Source of the DNA: Ceratodon purpureus
Lineage: Eukaryota > Streptophyta > Bryopsida > Pseudoditrichales > Ditrichaceae
Assembly: GCA_014871385.1 (NCBI GenBank)
Contig: CM026427.1
Span: forward strand, 16,004,930 to 16,068,929
DNA length: 64,000 nt
Reading direction: 5' to 3'
Shown: in pieces, positions 22,058 through 35,200 of the stretch
Layout: every line of letters begins with the position of its first letter
Numbering within the stretch: the first letter of the stretch is position 1
Program-made: the position numbers and the translations under genes
Notes under the pieces: generated by a model
The model's input: only the letters and a program-made list of their open reading frames with translations
Databases searched by the model: none
Told to the model about the DNA's origin: nothing

Positions 22058-25000
22058 TTGTATATACACATAGTGCTCGTAAAAATTCATGACCACCGAC
22101 TTCTTGTTGTTTGGTACACATTTAAGATTGCTTTACATTGACACTAAAGGTCAAGGGAGTGTTGAATTCCAGCAATCAAGTTGGAAAAAGGGGCTTCACA
22201 CTATGGCCGACCAAAGTTTCAATATGTATATTTCAACGTGATTTTATAACCCAGAATTTGAGACTCTCGCTTTCCTTTGGTCTAAAATTTTGACGGTCGG
22301 CCTCTCAACTGAGTCATTGTGTGAAGCAGCAACCCTCGTAATCATGAACATTCTTCCTTCAACCGAACTGCATCAGTGCCCTCAAGTTGCCACAGTGAGC
22401 AGTGTCTTTGTCGTCCGCCTTTGTCTGCAGCTCCTATCAGATGAGTCCATTCCAGACTTTAACATTTTCACAATCTGTAGCAGCGTGCCTGCAAGTGTGA
22501 GATCAAAGACAAGCTTTCGGTTGTGTCAGCTGAGATTGCGGACCAAACCAGAACCGGTGAACACTCTTTGACGCTTTGTTATGGATTCAGAAATGTAACT
22601 TTGGACTTGGTAATGGTAGTACAGGACAGTATGAAGGGTTACGGCAGAAAGCTTTTCAGCAGAAACATTGTCAGTACTGAAATTCATACTTCCTCAATGT
22701 AACGGGAAATTTGTGCTATTGTGATGCCCACTAGGGGCTTAAAAAAAGTAAGATATATTTCAGTTCCTCGCAATTGTGTGCGGGTCCTTTCTACCAATCA
22801 CCTGCCAGCAGCCTAGAAATTCATGTCAAAATGGTCACATGGGATGAGCAATTAAGATTAGAACACCATTTTTAGCTGGAAAGGAGGCTTGATATCACAA
22901 ATTCAGCCCTGATCTGGGGTTTCCTTATGCCCTAACTCCACCAACTGTTTTTCTTTTTCCACTCGAAAACAGGATGGTGCTTGAACCAAATAAATTGACA
23001 TGTTTCATATTTAGAGTTTAGGTGAAAAGGGTCCAAGTTAATTGAACCAATTTTAGTTCGGGGAGAAAACTTTGTCAGCCATGGATGGGTATTCCCTAAT
23101 GCATTCAATTTGGGCAGTATTTTCATGATGTATAATGTAGCACTGTAGTATTCATACAGTGCCTGCAAGGCTGCAAGGCAAGTTCCTCAAGGGCTGAACT
23201 GGCTCAAACACAAGTTATTCTTCCTTCCTTGCCCCACTGGAACGAAAGAAAGAATCATCCCCAAACAAAATGCATCATTCCTGTGCTTACTATTGTTGAT
23301 TTTAAATACATGAGTTGTTTATAGTTGAGAATGGTACTATCAGGCGACTCTATGCTGACATGCCAGATCATTCCTACGCAGACGTACTTTCATTCTCTGA
23401 GTGCCAGATCAATACTATGAGTGCAAATGTTATTCATCTTTAGAATATTTGGTCACAGGTTGAGTGTTCCAGTCACCATGTTTGTTTGCGATAATCCGAA
23501 TGTGTGATCTCTTACCGTTCAAGTTTGTGAATAACTTGGTTGCTCTCTGCATTCAGCAACTCAGATATGGAACAAGTTACAACTTGAAACATATTGAAAC
23601 AATCCTCCAATAATATATTCCTTGTATTTTAGATGTGAGAACCAAATTATACTTCATGTCGATATTATATGATAGATGATTTAACCAAGGCCTCAAAGAA
23701 CTTTAGTTTTAAGTCTAGATATTCTCTTTTAAAGCAGGTTCTCACAAAATATTCTTAGAAGGAACCATAAAACTTTTCAATGTTATTTCGGGAAAGAATC
23801 AATCCTGCTTCGGAATCTCAGAGTTTTTTCACCTTAGGAAAAAGACACCATCCATATGGTTGTCATTCTGAAAGGCTCCAAAACATGCATCCCATTGGGC
23901 ACTATTGCTACCTGTTCAAGTCACTATAACGCAAGAACTCTAGCGATCGCTCCGCATCTCAATGAGCTCACACACAAAGAATGCTCATGCAAATCATCAG
24001 CACCAATGCAGACTCTACACTTTGTCTTCAGCTGGCTCCGGGTTTCCAATAGCTTGTGTACTGAATCATTCTTTATACATTAAATGCCAAGGTCCTACAT
24101 AGTATTTATGGCATGCCCAATCCGGGTTCATTGTCTTTTTCCCCAATTAGGCATACACTTGCAGATACTGCAGAACGTACTCTATCATGTAATGCATTGT
24201 GTATAAAGTTACGGAAGTCCAAAGACTTTTTGTTTGGAATTCTTTCACCTTTTTTTCTTTCTCTTTATTCATTTTGACACACAACTCAAGTCAGCCTTTG
24301 GAGAGTTATTCCATCTTGAATAAGGTGCAACTAATTCTACAACTGTATAATAATTCGGTGTCCTTATTATTGGGCTATCAATGTGAATCACATGCTCGTA
24401 CTTTCTCATGGAATTGTAACGGACACCCTTGGGGTTCCACACAGTAAACCTTTCTCCATAAAGTTATCCTGGTTATCCCACTTTATTTTAATTCCCTCAT
24501 GAATAATATTCAAGTGATACCAAATTAATGTTTTTAAGTTTTACCAGATTCTAGCTTTTGTTCACTATGTGTTGATGAGACTTCCAGATGTATGGGAGGG
24601 TGAGTTTGTTCACCATTATCGTAAAGCTGACATACTTTTTTGGCAATTTAAGGACGGCTCGTCTGGGTACCTCAACAAAACAAGATGACATTATCACATA
24701 CTGCATGCACCATGCTCGCCGTAACTTTCAATGCTGATCACAAGCTGAGGTCTGCATTACCTTCATGAAGCCCGAAAGCAAAACCCAGACTAGTGCTTAG
24801 AGTTATAGAGCCACTTTTATGTACATGCCATTTTTGCTCATACGGGTTTGCGTGCTTAACTATGAAATTGTCATTAAGATCTCGGAAAAAAGGAAGGGTA
24901 TCCTATGTACGCTCAACATGACATACAGTATGTGGACCTGGTAGTGAATGTGTAATGTACGGTAAGTTATACAGTTTAGTGCAAGGTCCATAACATCTAA

Positions 25001-26650
25001 TAAGTCATGGTAGTGAATAAGTTATGAGTCACTTGCCCTAATTAGCATGGATGTTTCAATGTTGTGGATATATTATGACTGATTCACATTGGAACTGTTT
25101 CATTTACATGGGCTTGTGTGTTACTCCCACCAAAATTTAGTGATGATCACAACAATTGATTATAATGTAAAGAGTTAAATATTCAGTTTTAGGATTTCTG
25201 TAGCCATTTTGGGTCAAGTTGGTAAGAATCTGACCCTGATGCCTAGAGCTGGAACAGTCATTTGCTGACATCTAGATTGTGGAATGTTGAAAAGATAAAA
25301 TTATTAATAAACAAATAATGCTGGAGGGCGTCTGTTCTGTTCCATGTCGTAGTCACATGCTATTCTATTGGTAAGATAGCTGTGCAAACTTCATTTTGTG
25401 AATATTTCAGTTATTTATGCAGTTTGTGAGTTGCATAAATCAATTCATGATATAGGTAAATTTTTAAAGATAGAAAGCTCAACCAATTTCATTTCATCTT
25501 GTGATTGGATTTCATAAATTTAAAGTACATGTGTGGATTTTCAATGATACTTTTATATTACAAAAGACAAGATTTGTCTCTTCATTTAAGTTTTAGAGGG
25601 TTCAATTTTTTTGGGTCAAAATCCATCTTTATTTTGGGAAAAAACATTTATTAAGACACTTATAGACAACAATACAAATTTTTAGAATTATTGTAAAAAT
25701 TCGTTTTTGGAGAAGAACTAATTAGTTTTTGAAATGGCCTTGCATAGTCCTAAAATGGCTAAAATTTTCTAGAGCAAGAAAGTTCAACTATAGACACTTT
25801 TCATTCTAAAATGCTTGGCAAATCTTCAAAAACCTTCAATTGAATTGAGATCTTTACTACATAAATTGTTTTTGGTTTGAAATGCAATCCAAAAGTTCCA
25901 TTGAAATCCAATTGAACAAATTTTGTTCACATAGAGTTCCAAATGAAAAAAATAAAAAATAAAAAATAAAATTGAAATGAAAAAATTCAAAATGTGGTTG
26001 CATCGACATTTAGGGATGGACAGATTTTTTTGTATAAGACCATTGGTAAATATCAGCATTTTTCCTCACTTCTATATCTTTAGTGGAATAATGAATGTTA
26101 AAACTTTAAGCGTTAAAGTTTTTTTATAATCATATTTTTGTGTCTTACTTAGAGTTTTGATAGGATTTATCATATACTAAATGCAAGATTGATCATTTTT
26201 CCAATTAAATAATTGAACAATCGGTAAATAATTTTATTTGTTTTTCAAGCTAGGCTTTTGAGTTCATTAAATATTATTTTAGAATCGATGCTATGTTGTC
26301 CTTTTACTTACAAATCATTGTCAATATTTCTCATTAAACATGAAGCTAGAGATTCTATAGTCGTAGAAAGTAGGAATTATTCATTGTAGAAGGTCAAAAT
26401 TGGATTGACTTGCATATGATAAGTGAGAAAAGACAAAAAAAAAAGAAAAAACAAAGTTTGTTCACAAAATTAGGATGTCACATGAGAACAAACCTATCTA
26501 TCCATTATATACATGAATACCCAATTTGAATGGATTTAGAATCCCTTGAAACAAAATTGTGAAATGTGAAAATGAGAACAAACATTAAAATGTCTTGTGT
26601 AAAATGTGAAGTAAAAATGTTTTGTTAAATATTGTCTATGCACCATTGAC
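22058..26650. other. AT-rich noncoding spacer of about 4.6 kb
   Basis: Open frames are short (maximum about 93 codons, 22290-22571) with no recognised features. Low-complexity A/T runs lie near 25930-25990. Composition changes abruptly to GC-rich at about 26650 where the SPIKE1 upstream region begins. Confidence 0.5.
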
Positions 26651-29215
26651 CCAAAACGGTTTTAGTGAAGAAAACGGATTCTAGTTTAGAAAATGGATTA
26701 AGTGTGGAAAAGGAGAGAATGGCAGAATGGTCTGCGAATGCGCCGGGCTGCCAGCGTGGCCGGTCCACAGAAAGCAGGCAAACCCAGAGGCAAATTTGTA
26801 AGCGAGGGCGAGGGCAAGGTCCAGCGGGGCATGGCCAGGTCGGATGAACACGAGGTCCCCGGACCCACGTGGCATCCCCGACCCCGAACTCCTCCCCAAA
26901 CCCAGCCCACCAAACCACGCCCCCACCCCCCCTACTCAACTAGTCACTTGGTAACTCACCACCTAGTCACTACCAACGCCTCCCCAAACACACACACACG
27001 CAGGTACCGCACTCCAGAGTCCCTACAGAGTCAGTACAGAGTCACTACAGACACACTAAGTTACTCTCCCTCCCTCCCTCCCTTCCCTTCATTGAAGTGG
27101 TCTGCCGTACCCTGACCGCCGCCCCCTCCCTCCCCCCCCCACTTCTCTGCTCCGTGGTAGTAAGTTACGCATCTGGCATTGGTACTGAAAAGCCTCACTT
27201 ATTACTACTGCCCCCACTCCCACTCCCACTCCCACTCGGTAGTAAGTTACCGCCCCACTCACTGCGTCTGCGTCGCCTTCTCATTGCATTCTCTCTCTCT
27301 TGTACTTGTACAAGTCTGCTGCTGCCACAGACTAGCAAAAACTTCGCAAGCTAAGTTACCACCCTCATGAAACTGCTGCCATCGCAATTGCCGTCGCCAT
27401 TGCCATTCGCCATCGCCAGGGTGTGTTCCAGGGGTTGTGCTTGGGAGCGTGGTGTTGCCGTTGAGCTCTGGGCCGTGGACCACTGAGGAGCTAGTTGTGT
27501 GGACTTGGAGTTTCAGGGTTTTGCAGGAGAGAGGATGCGGGAGGGGAGAATGTAGGTGGTTGCGGTGACTGAGGTTCGGCTGGTTAGCGAGCTCGTGTCG
27601 TGGTTCGGAGGATCCTGCGGTTAACCTAAACCTTGGGGGAATTTCGGAGGAAGGGAACAGGAATTGAGGGAGGTTCAATCTGCGGAGGGTTCAATAGCGT
27701 AGTTGGAGTAGGAGTTTCGTCATTGAGAGTGTTAGAGGAGACGGCAGCCGGCGGTGACCAGGTTCGGCACGGAGAAGGTGCTTGGGGTGAGTAGCTATAT
27801 AGAGATCCAAGGGAGGAGGTCTGGCGATACAGAGATGGTGAGGGCTTGATTGCTGCGGGGGTTGTGGTGGCCGTTTTGGAGTTGAGCTCAAGTTTTTAGT
27901 CGCTGGTTGTTGGCCAGCGAGATGATCGCGCGTTGTTGTGGAATTTGGGCTGACTTTCTTCTTGTGGTGGTGTTGCGTCTTTGCAGTCGGTAGCGTTGAC
28001 GGGGTTCTTCGGTATGCGATCGGGTTTGGGTTGCTACTGCTGGGTCTGATTCTGGCGAGCTTCAGATGTTGTTTTTTCATTGCAGAGCTCTTCGAATTAC
28101 TGAGTGTTTCTTGCAATGTATGTGCCTTGAGCAGTCTTACAATCTCCTTCACGCTAATCTGTTGGAATATTTGATTGCGTTTAGGTTGTTTCTTTGACTG
28201 TAATGCTCCGTTTCGGCTGGATTTGTTGTTCTTATGGAGCAGTTGTTCAACGTGCAGAGGATTATTTGTTGCGTTGTCCGTTCTTCCCTAAGATTAGGTC
28301 GGTTTCGACGGTACTGCATCAACCGAATTCCCAGCTGCTCGGACTAGTCACCGTTTCTGTTTGTTGGAGTAACTAGGGTGGAAAGCTGCAAGAAAAAGAG
28401 AGGGTCCAGTTTCGCCCTGTCGGACTCTGTAGGACAATGTAGGGTAGGCAGTCATGATTGGGGGGACGAGGAGGAGACATGGAGACCGAACGGAGGGAAA
28501 GGAAGCTCTGCATACTGGGAGCTGAGCTTTGAGACTAGGGCTGTCGACGACAGCGGAGCAATCAAGAAGGTGATCTTCTATCCGTCCCCTTGATGAAGCC
28601 AGGAAAAAAAAAACGAACGTTTGCGGTCTTCATCTTCACTGTGGCTCTAGGAACGGAAGTTTACATAAATATCAGTTTGTTTTACTCCTTAGTGTGCGAG
28701 CTCAGTGGATGGTTTGGCATTTTAACTGATTACTGTCGAGATCACAGCTTTCAGGACAATGTGCATCACATGATTGTAATAGTTCTAACACACCGAGATG
28801 AAGTTACTGCGGGTCGTTTAGAGAGGTTTCCAGTGTCTTACAGTAGTGCTTTTAAAAGTACATTAATTTTTATAGCAACGATCAGATCAAGCGGAGAAGG
28901 CTGTAGATATTCGTTCCAAACAGCTAATGGAGAGAGGCTTTATGGACCTTACCCTTCGCGTGCCTGTACACGTCGCTCTTATGAGTAACTGTTCGACCAA
29001 CATAATCAGCGGATTATTTGAGTATTTTGACTGATGTTTAGCTTCTCGGTATCGAAATATTGTTCTGCGTTTAGCACTTTTTTGGGGTCTTTAACGGGTA
29101 ATACCACTGCCGTTAGAACTTCCTTTCTGTATGCATTGGTCATGTTGTAGTTTACCTCGTCCCGAAACCATAAATATGACCTGAAACATTTTTCTGTTCA
29201 CATCTTCAGCAGGGG
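26651..29215 (+). promoter_or_regulatory. SPIKE1 promoter and 5' leader region
   Basis: GC-rich, pyrimidine-rich DNA (CCCTCCCTCC at about 27066-27087, CCCACT repeats at about 27212-27236, CTCTCTCT at about 27291) lies directly upstream of the SPIKE1 start. A polypyrimidine tract ending TTCAGCAG just before the ATG at 29216 looks like a splice acceptor, so the 5' UTR is probably interrupted by at least one intron. Transcription start not determined. Open frames here (for example 26702-27115 and 28590-28988) show no recognisable protein. Confidence 0.5.
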
Positions 29216-32200
29216 ATGGGTGAAATTGCCTTGAGCGGGCAGCGGTTCAAACGTATTCCACACCCGTACGCTGGACAGTCAGTAGATCTCGAGCCCCTGG
29301 TCAGCATCTTCTCCTTACTGCTGATTACTACCCAGTTGTCTATGCTTTAGTTTTTTTACATGCATTGTGGGAGTTGGTGGGGGTAGTTCTCCCATCCAAT
29401 CGAAACTGGACTTCCTATCCTTTTTAGTGTCCCTATTGTACACTCTGCAGCGTTTTCCGGGCCAGTCGCAGCAATGTTATTGGCGATTAGAATATTCAAC
29501 AAATTGTATTGCGGATATGTCAATTTGAGACCTACTCCCTGAACTGCGGAGTGATGACGACGTTGTTCGGGTTAATGCATGTAGTTGAACGGCAATGTGG
29601 ACTCTTGGCCACATTTGAAGGAGCTACTTCAATGCTACAGGGCAGAGTGGGTGAAGGACGAGTCCAAATATGGTCATTATGACTCTGTGTCAGCGCCGAC
29701 CTTTGATCACCAGATTTTTGAAGGACCCGACACAGATGCAGAGACAGGTCTGTGTTTGCGGAAAGATCCGAAAGGCTGAATTTTTGAAGTTGATGTTAGA
29801 GTGTTAAAAATAATCTACGAATTTTGTCTAGTTGGAAGTTCCAGGAGGGTGGACTACATTGTAGTATTTAATACTAATCCAATAGTTACATGTCTGTTGG
29901 GCGTCTTCGGGCTAGGCACGGCTGAATCTCCAGTTTTTGGGATGAAACGACAGCCGTGGCGTCATGTATATCATACAGTACTATGAACGATTTTTCATCT
30001 ATTTGACGTTCTATTTAAACTTCTGCTAATGTGATGCCTGCTACCAGAGTTTCGACTTTCAAATATTAGGCTGGGGAGAAATGGTGACGCTACTGATGAT
30101 GAAGACCCTTCAACATCCGGACGTCTTTCAAGACGTTTCTCAGGACGACTTTCGGGTCGTTTCTCTACAAGATACACGGGTGAAACCCCAGAAGGAATTC
30201 ACACGAAAGTCCCAAAGGTAGTACTCCTAGTTCAGCCTATCACGCATTTTAACATTGCAGGACAGTAATGCCACTCTGATTTGTCTGCGTCTATCAGCAA
30301 TCTGTGTGTTGATGCTAGTGTGCAAAGTAATGATTCAGTTCTTAGACCAATAAACTTTTTACTGTAGTTGGAAAGTGTATCCTGATTGAAATGCTGGCCA
30401 TTGTATGCATATTGTTGATTGCACGGCTGTATTGCATGCAGCATTATGGAGGTGCTCCGCTACCTGCTTATGAGCCTGTTTACAATTGGCGAGCAACACG
30501 GGCATCTGTGTTTGGACAAAGGATTCCAGAACTTCCGTCAGCAATGTCATCCAGGTCAGATATTAGTTTTTATATTTGATACTAGATTTGTCATTTCTCT
30601 CGGATTTAGATAACTCATATTTCAGGCCTGTTACCTTACTTCTGAGTGGCTGCCTGATGTAGAACATTATGTTAATAGACCATTTTTTCATCAAGTGAAA
30701 GATAGCTTCAATTTCTCTACCACCAACTTGCATAATAATTGTATCTGTTTTTGGTGTCTGCAGTAGCGGGCTAAGGGTTTCTGTGAAGGTCGTCTCTTTA
30801 AATATTCAGGCTGGCCTTGTCGGTAAGTTCGTCATGAAACTACACAACAAACCTACAACATGAATGCTCAGAGTTATACTTAATTTAAATGTACGCTGAT
30901 TAGCTTATGTAAAAATGGAGGATTATTTAATTCTCAGTATTTGATCTTTTCAAACATCTGAAATAGAAGAAAGTTTTTATGGATGGGCTGGAATGAACCT
31001 TCGGTCGTATATTGTTAGTCAGTACGAGGGATAGTAGTCTGTGAATACTTCTATCTTCATTGAACTTTAAGCAATCAGTGGGTTAATCTATCTTTGGTAG
31101 TTTGTAGTAGTGTGAGATAGTACAAATAAGTGATACTTTTATGGGTCCTGGAAGGATAACGTAGGTTTCTTGATGTTGTTTCTTTGTCATAGGGTCTGCA
31201 CGTTAGGTACTGAATATCAAAACTTGGATTTCTTTTCATGCTACAGAGCCTATATATGGTACCCTGTGTCTCTATCACCGAGAGAGGCGGGAAAAGCTAT
31301 CAGAAGATTTTCACTTTCGATGCTTACCGTCTGAGTTTCAAGATGTAAGACTGAGTCTGAGCACTTCATTTTTCTGTCGTGCTGGGGCGGCTCTTGGTCA
31401 TTGTATTGGCGCTATTGCATTTTGAGCATGTGGTGTACTGACGTATTAACTCGCAGGAGGCTAGCGGTTATCAAAGAAGAGCTATATTTTCACTAGAAGC
31501 AGCGTCGCCTGCAATATGCTTGTTGGTCCAGCTTGAAAAACACGTGACCGAGGAAGGAGGAGTGACGGCTCATGTTTACTCTCGGAAGGAGCCGGTAAGT
31601 TTCTTTTTGAATGTTGATACTCTAATAGTTTGGTTTTATGGATGCTGTTTTTGACATACTAGAGAAACTCATGAATGACTTAATCTGAATTACCTTTCAT
31701 TTCAATAGCTCTACAGAGTGCAAACTCGTGGCAATGAATCCTTTGTTTCTGAAGCTATTAACATGTCCATAATCTACCTCAAGTGTTATTGTGTTTTTGA
31801 TGTGATTTTAGTAACGTATTGACAATTATATTTGATTGTATTGTGCTTGAAGGTACACTTGACTGAGAGAGAGAAACAGAAGCTACAAGTCTGGGCACGG
31901 GTGATGCCGTTTAAAGAGCCTTTTTCGTGGGCAGTAGTTGCTCTATTTGATTCAAACATAACAGGAGGTATAGGAGGTTTCTCATCATCTCCAAGCAGCC
32001 CACTTCCTCCAGGACTTTTTGGATCAGCGTTGATGGAAGCATCTTTGGATTCAGATGGACGACTTGTGGCCGATGCGAAGGCAGAAACATCTAGTGTGCC
32101 AGTTCTGGTCGATGTCCCTAGCCTGCACCGGGTCAAAGAAAACTACACCGAGGAAATGCTTCAGGTTGGCTGCTCTGTTTAGGCTCTGTAACTACACGAA

Positions 32201-35200
32201 ATATGTGCGTTTTGTGGCACTTCTGAAGTTACTCCATGCAGACTTTGGATCCGAAGAAGCGGATTCGTGAGACTTCTTCAAAGAATATTAGGCTGTTTTC
32301 TTTGTTTTTATGCATTCTATGCCTGATACTGTTCATGGTTGCTTTGCAGGATCCAAAGTTTAAAGTGCACAAGCCTGTGAAGGCTTCACTACGCCTTGAG
32401 ATAGAAAGATTGCCTAATGACGATCATGAGCACGATATGGTATCTGACTTCGGTAGTTTTGGCCATGGCTCCATTGATGGTGATTCCCGCTCGATAGTGG
32501 GGCCATCCTTCTCAGGACGTTTCATGGCGGGGCAGGGAATGACGAAAGCTCTGCCAAATGGACGGCAGAAGTGGAGTCCTGGAGAAAAGCATCGTTCTTT
32601 GCATTCTGGCAGTCTAGGCAGTATCGAGTTTGGAAGATCCGATGTATGTTTACCTGGCATGCCTAAATTTTCCATTAGTTTCCCTTTTTTCTATAGTTAT
32701 GCATTGAAGTTTGAATAATGACGCATTCTGCCAATTATTGCATTCTGAAGTTGCTGTTTATTGAATTCAAATTGGCCTGCGTTTCCTTGGCAGTTCCGGG
32801 CTGTCGAATTTCGGTTGGGTTCAGAAGCTGAGACTCAATCTCAGCTATTGCACTGCCTGTACATATATCCTCAATCTGTCAACCTAAGTCGAAAACGCAG
32901 TCTTTTTGTGCGAGTAGAGCTTCGGAAGGATGATGGTGACATTCGTAAACCACCTCTTGAGGTAAATTTTTCTTAGCTATGCTCTCTGATTAGCTCTTTG
33001 CCTGCGGCACTTGTACCCTGGCCTTTTTTCTCTTCATTACACTACAGTGTTGACCGGCGCTTCATAGTAGGTATAATTGATTGGCTTTGGAAACTGCTTT
33101 GCACTGACTTTAGAAACATGTCTCTTTTAAGTTCCAGTTGCTCATATTTTGTACTAATTTCAGAAGTGCAATTCTGCTTTCTGAATGCCGGCATAATTTG
33201 GTCTGTTGCCTCCCGGAGTAGAGCTGATAGTGCAATTGTTCTCTATCAGGCTCTTTATCCTAGAGATGCGGAGAGCTCTATGCAAAAATACGCACACTCT
33301 CAGATTGATGCTAATACTAAGACACCTCACTACCACGACGAATTCAAAATTCAGCTCCCTGCAGTGCTCACTGTGGAGCACCACCTTTTGTTCACGTTTT
33401 TCCACGTCGATCTACAGATGAAACTTGAGGCTCCGAAGCCGGTATGTTTTCTCATCATCAGTATCTCTGAGTTCTCTGTTAGCGATTGTTTTCCCTTTCT
33501 TTTTAAAAGTATAATGCTGGAGAATTGATCACCTATCTGCTGAAATGATGGATTGTTTTGAACTCTTATCGTTGGTATTTGACAGGTAGTTGTGGGATAC
33601 TCTGTTCTTCCGCTCATGTTTGCTTGTCAGTAAGTTATCCAACCTCTTAAGCATTTGAAGTGTTCAAAATTAGTTTGTAATTGTTTGCTATGTTCGTATA
33701 TCTTGTGAACTTCCGGTGAGTAGTATTTTTCGAATTGTTGCAAATGTGATTTAAGCTGTAATTGTGTTGACATGGAATGATGTCTGCAGGGTACAGCGCT
33801 TGGATGGGAGCTTGCCCATTGCCAAGGAGCTTTATGCTAATTATTTGCAAGAAAATGTCAAGGTGACCAGGAGGCGACTTTTAATTTAAGTGATTGAATG
33901 ATTATGCGTGTCTCGATGTCTGGGAACATGTTCTGTTGATCAGTTTCTGCTTCATTTCATTTTATTCTTATTGGTATGGTATTTGCTTCGCACGGGCTTG
34001 AGTAAAATTGTGATTATAATTTGCTCTTGAGGTCTAGTTTCTCATTTTCGTACTTTATCTTCTGCAGGAAAGGTTGGAATACCTAGATGATGGCAAAACT
34101 GTATTTAAATTAAGGTCGCGGTTGTGCTCATCCCTTTACGCCGTAAATGAAAGGATACGAGATTTCTTTTCAGAATATGATCGTCACATTCTGCGAACGA
34201 GTCCGCCATGGGGTACCGAGCTGATGGAGGTTTATTACCAAACTCTAAACTTACCTGCAATAGCCTATTCTGCTACAATAGGCTCTTTCGTTTTTTCTTT
34301 CGAGTGACTAGTCTTGCTTCATGTAAACTCTGGACATCTTTTTTTCCATTGCTTAATCGGCTCTTGTCTGCATTTTGTTCCAGTACTCTGGTTTCTTTCT
34401 GTCCCATCTCGAACTTTATTCTGCAGAATCTGTCTGGCGAGGTGTTTACAGGTATTCATGCAAACTATCACTTACCAACTTTTTTGGGTACCTTGTAGGC
34501 AATCAATGCTTTGAAGACTGTAGAGCCGCTAGCAATGCTCCAATTCCTTCAACCATGTCTGAACATGCTGCTTCGTATGATTGGTGATGGAGGAGAAACA
34601 TTGCAGGTCTGTGCATCTCCCTGGTGGCATTTTATTACTCATCTCTTTTGGTTCCTGTGGAAAGTTTTATTTCACCTGAGATTTGTGTGAAATAGAGTGG
34701 AAGAGTTCCTTATACATTGCAGCTGACAAGAGATGGGCACCTTAGATTGTTTACACTTCATGCTTAAGCCCATGGTTAAATTAGCGTTTTATTCTAACAG
34801 TCTGGTGGTCTTCAGCCAGGTTGCTGCCTTTCGTTCAATGGTTAACATTATTACCAGGTAATTGACCTTGTAAAGATTAGTACGTTACCTAAATTATTTT
34901 GCATCAATTTTCCAATCCTCTAGTCACTTGAACTTTTGTTGATTAGTTCTTTGTTTCTCTGCAGGGTACAAGCAGAGACATCTGAAGGAGTTGAAAGAAA
35001 TCGTTATCTTGTGCAGTACGTGGATTACGCGTTTGATGATTTTGGTGGGCGTCATGAGCCTGTGTATCCAGGTCTATGCAGTGTATGGCGCAGTCTTGCT
35101 CGTAGTAAGGTGATAATGTACACTGCACCCCTTGTTTTAGCTCAAGTATTTTAAGAGATTTGATTGTATTTCTGAGTTAAACAGCATCTCTTGTAACAAC

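Noticed and set aside
26702..27115. Pro/Arg-rich open frame upstream of SPIKE1
   Set aside because: Composition follows the GC-rich pyrimidine-rich promoter DNA; no domain and no splice context.
28590..28988. 132-codon frame ahead of SPIKE1
   Set aside because: Lies in the probable 5' UTR or intron, no recognisable features.
32998..33249. Extended open frame before SPIKE1 exon 11
   Set aside because: Homology begins only at the CAG acceptor at 33249; the upstream part is an intron open by chance.
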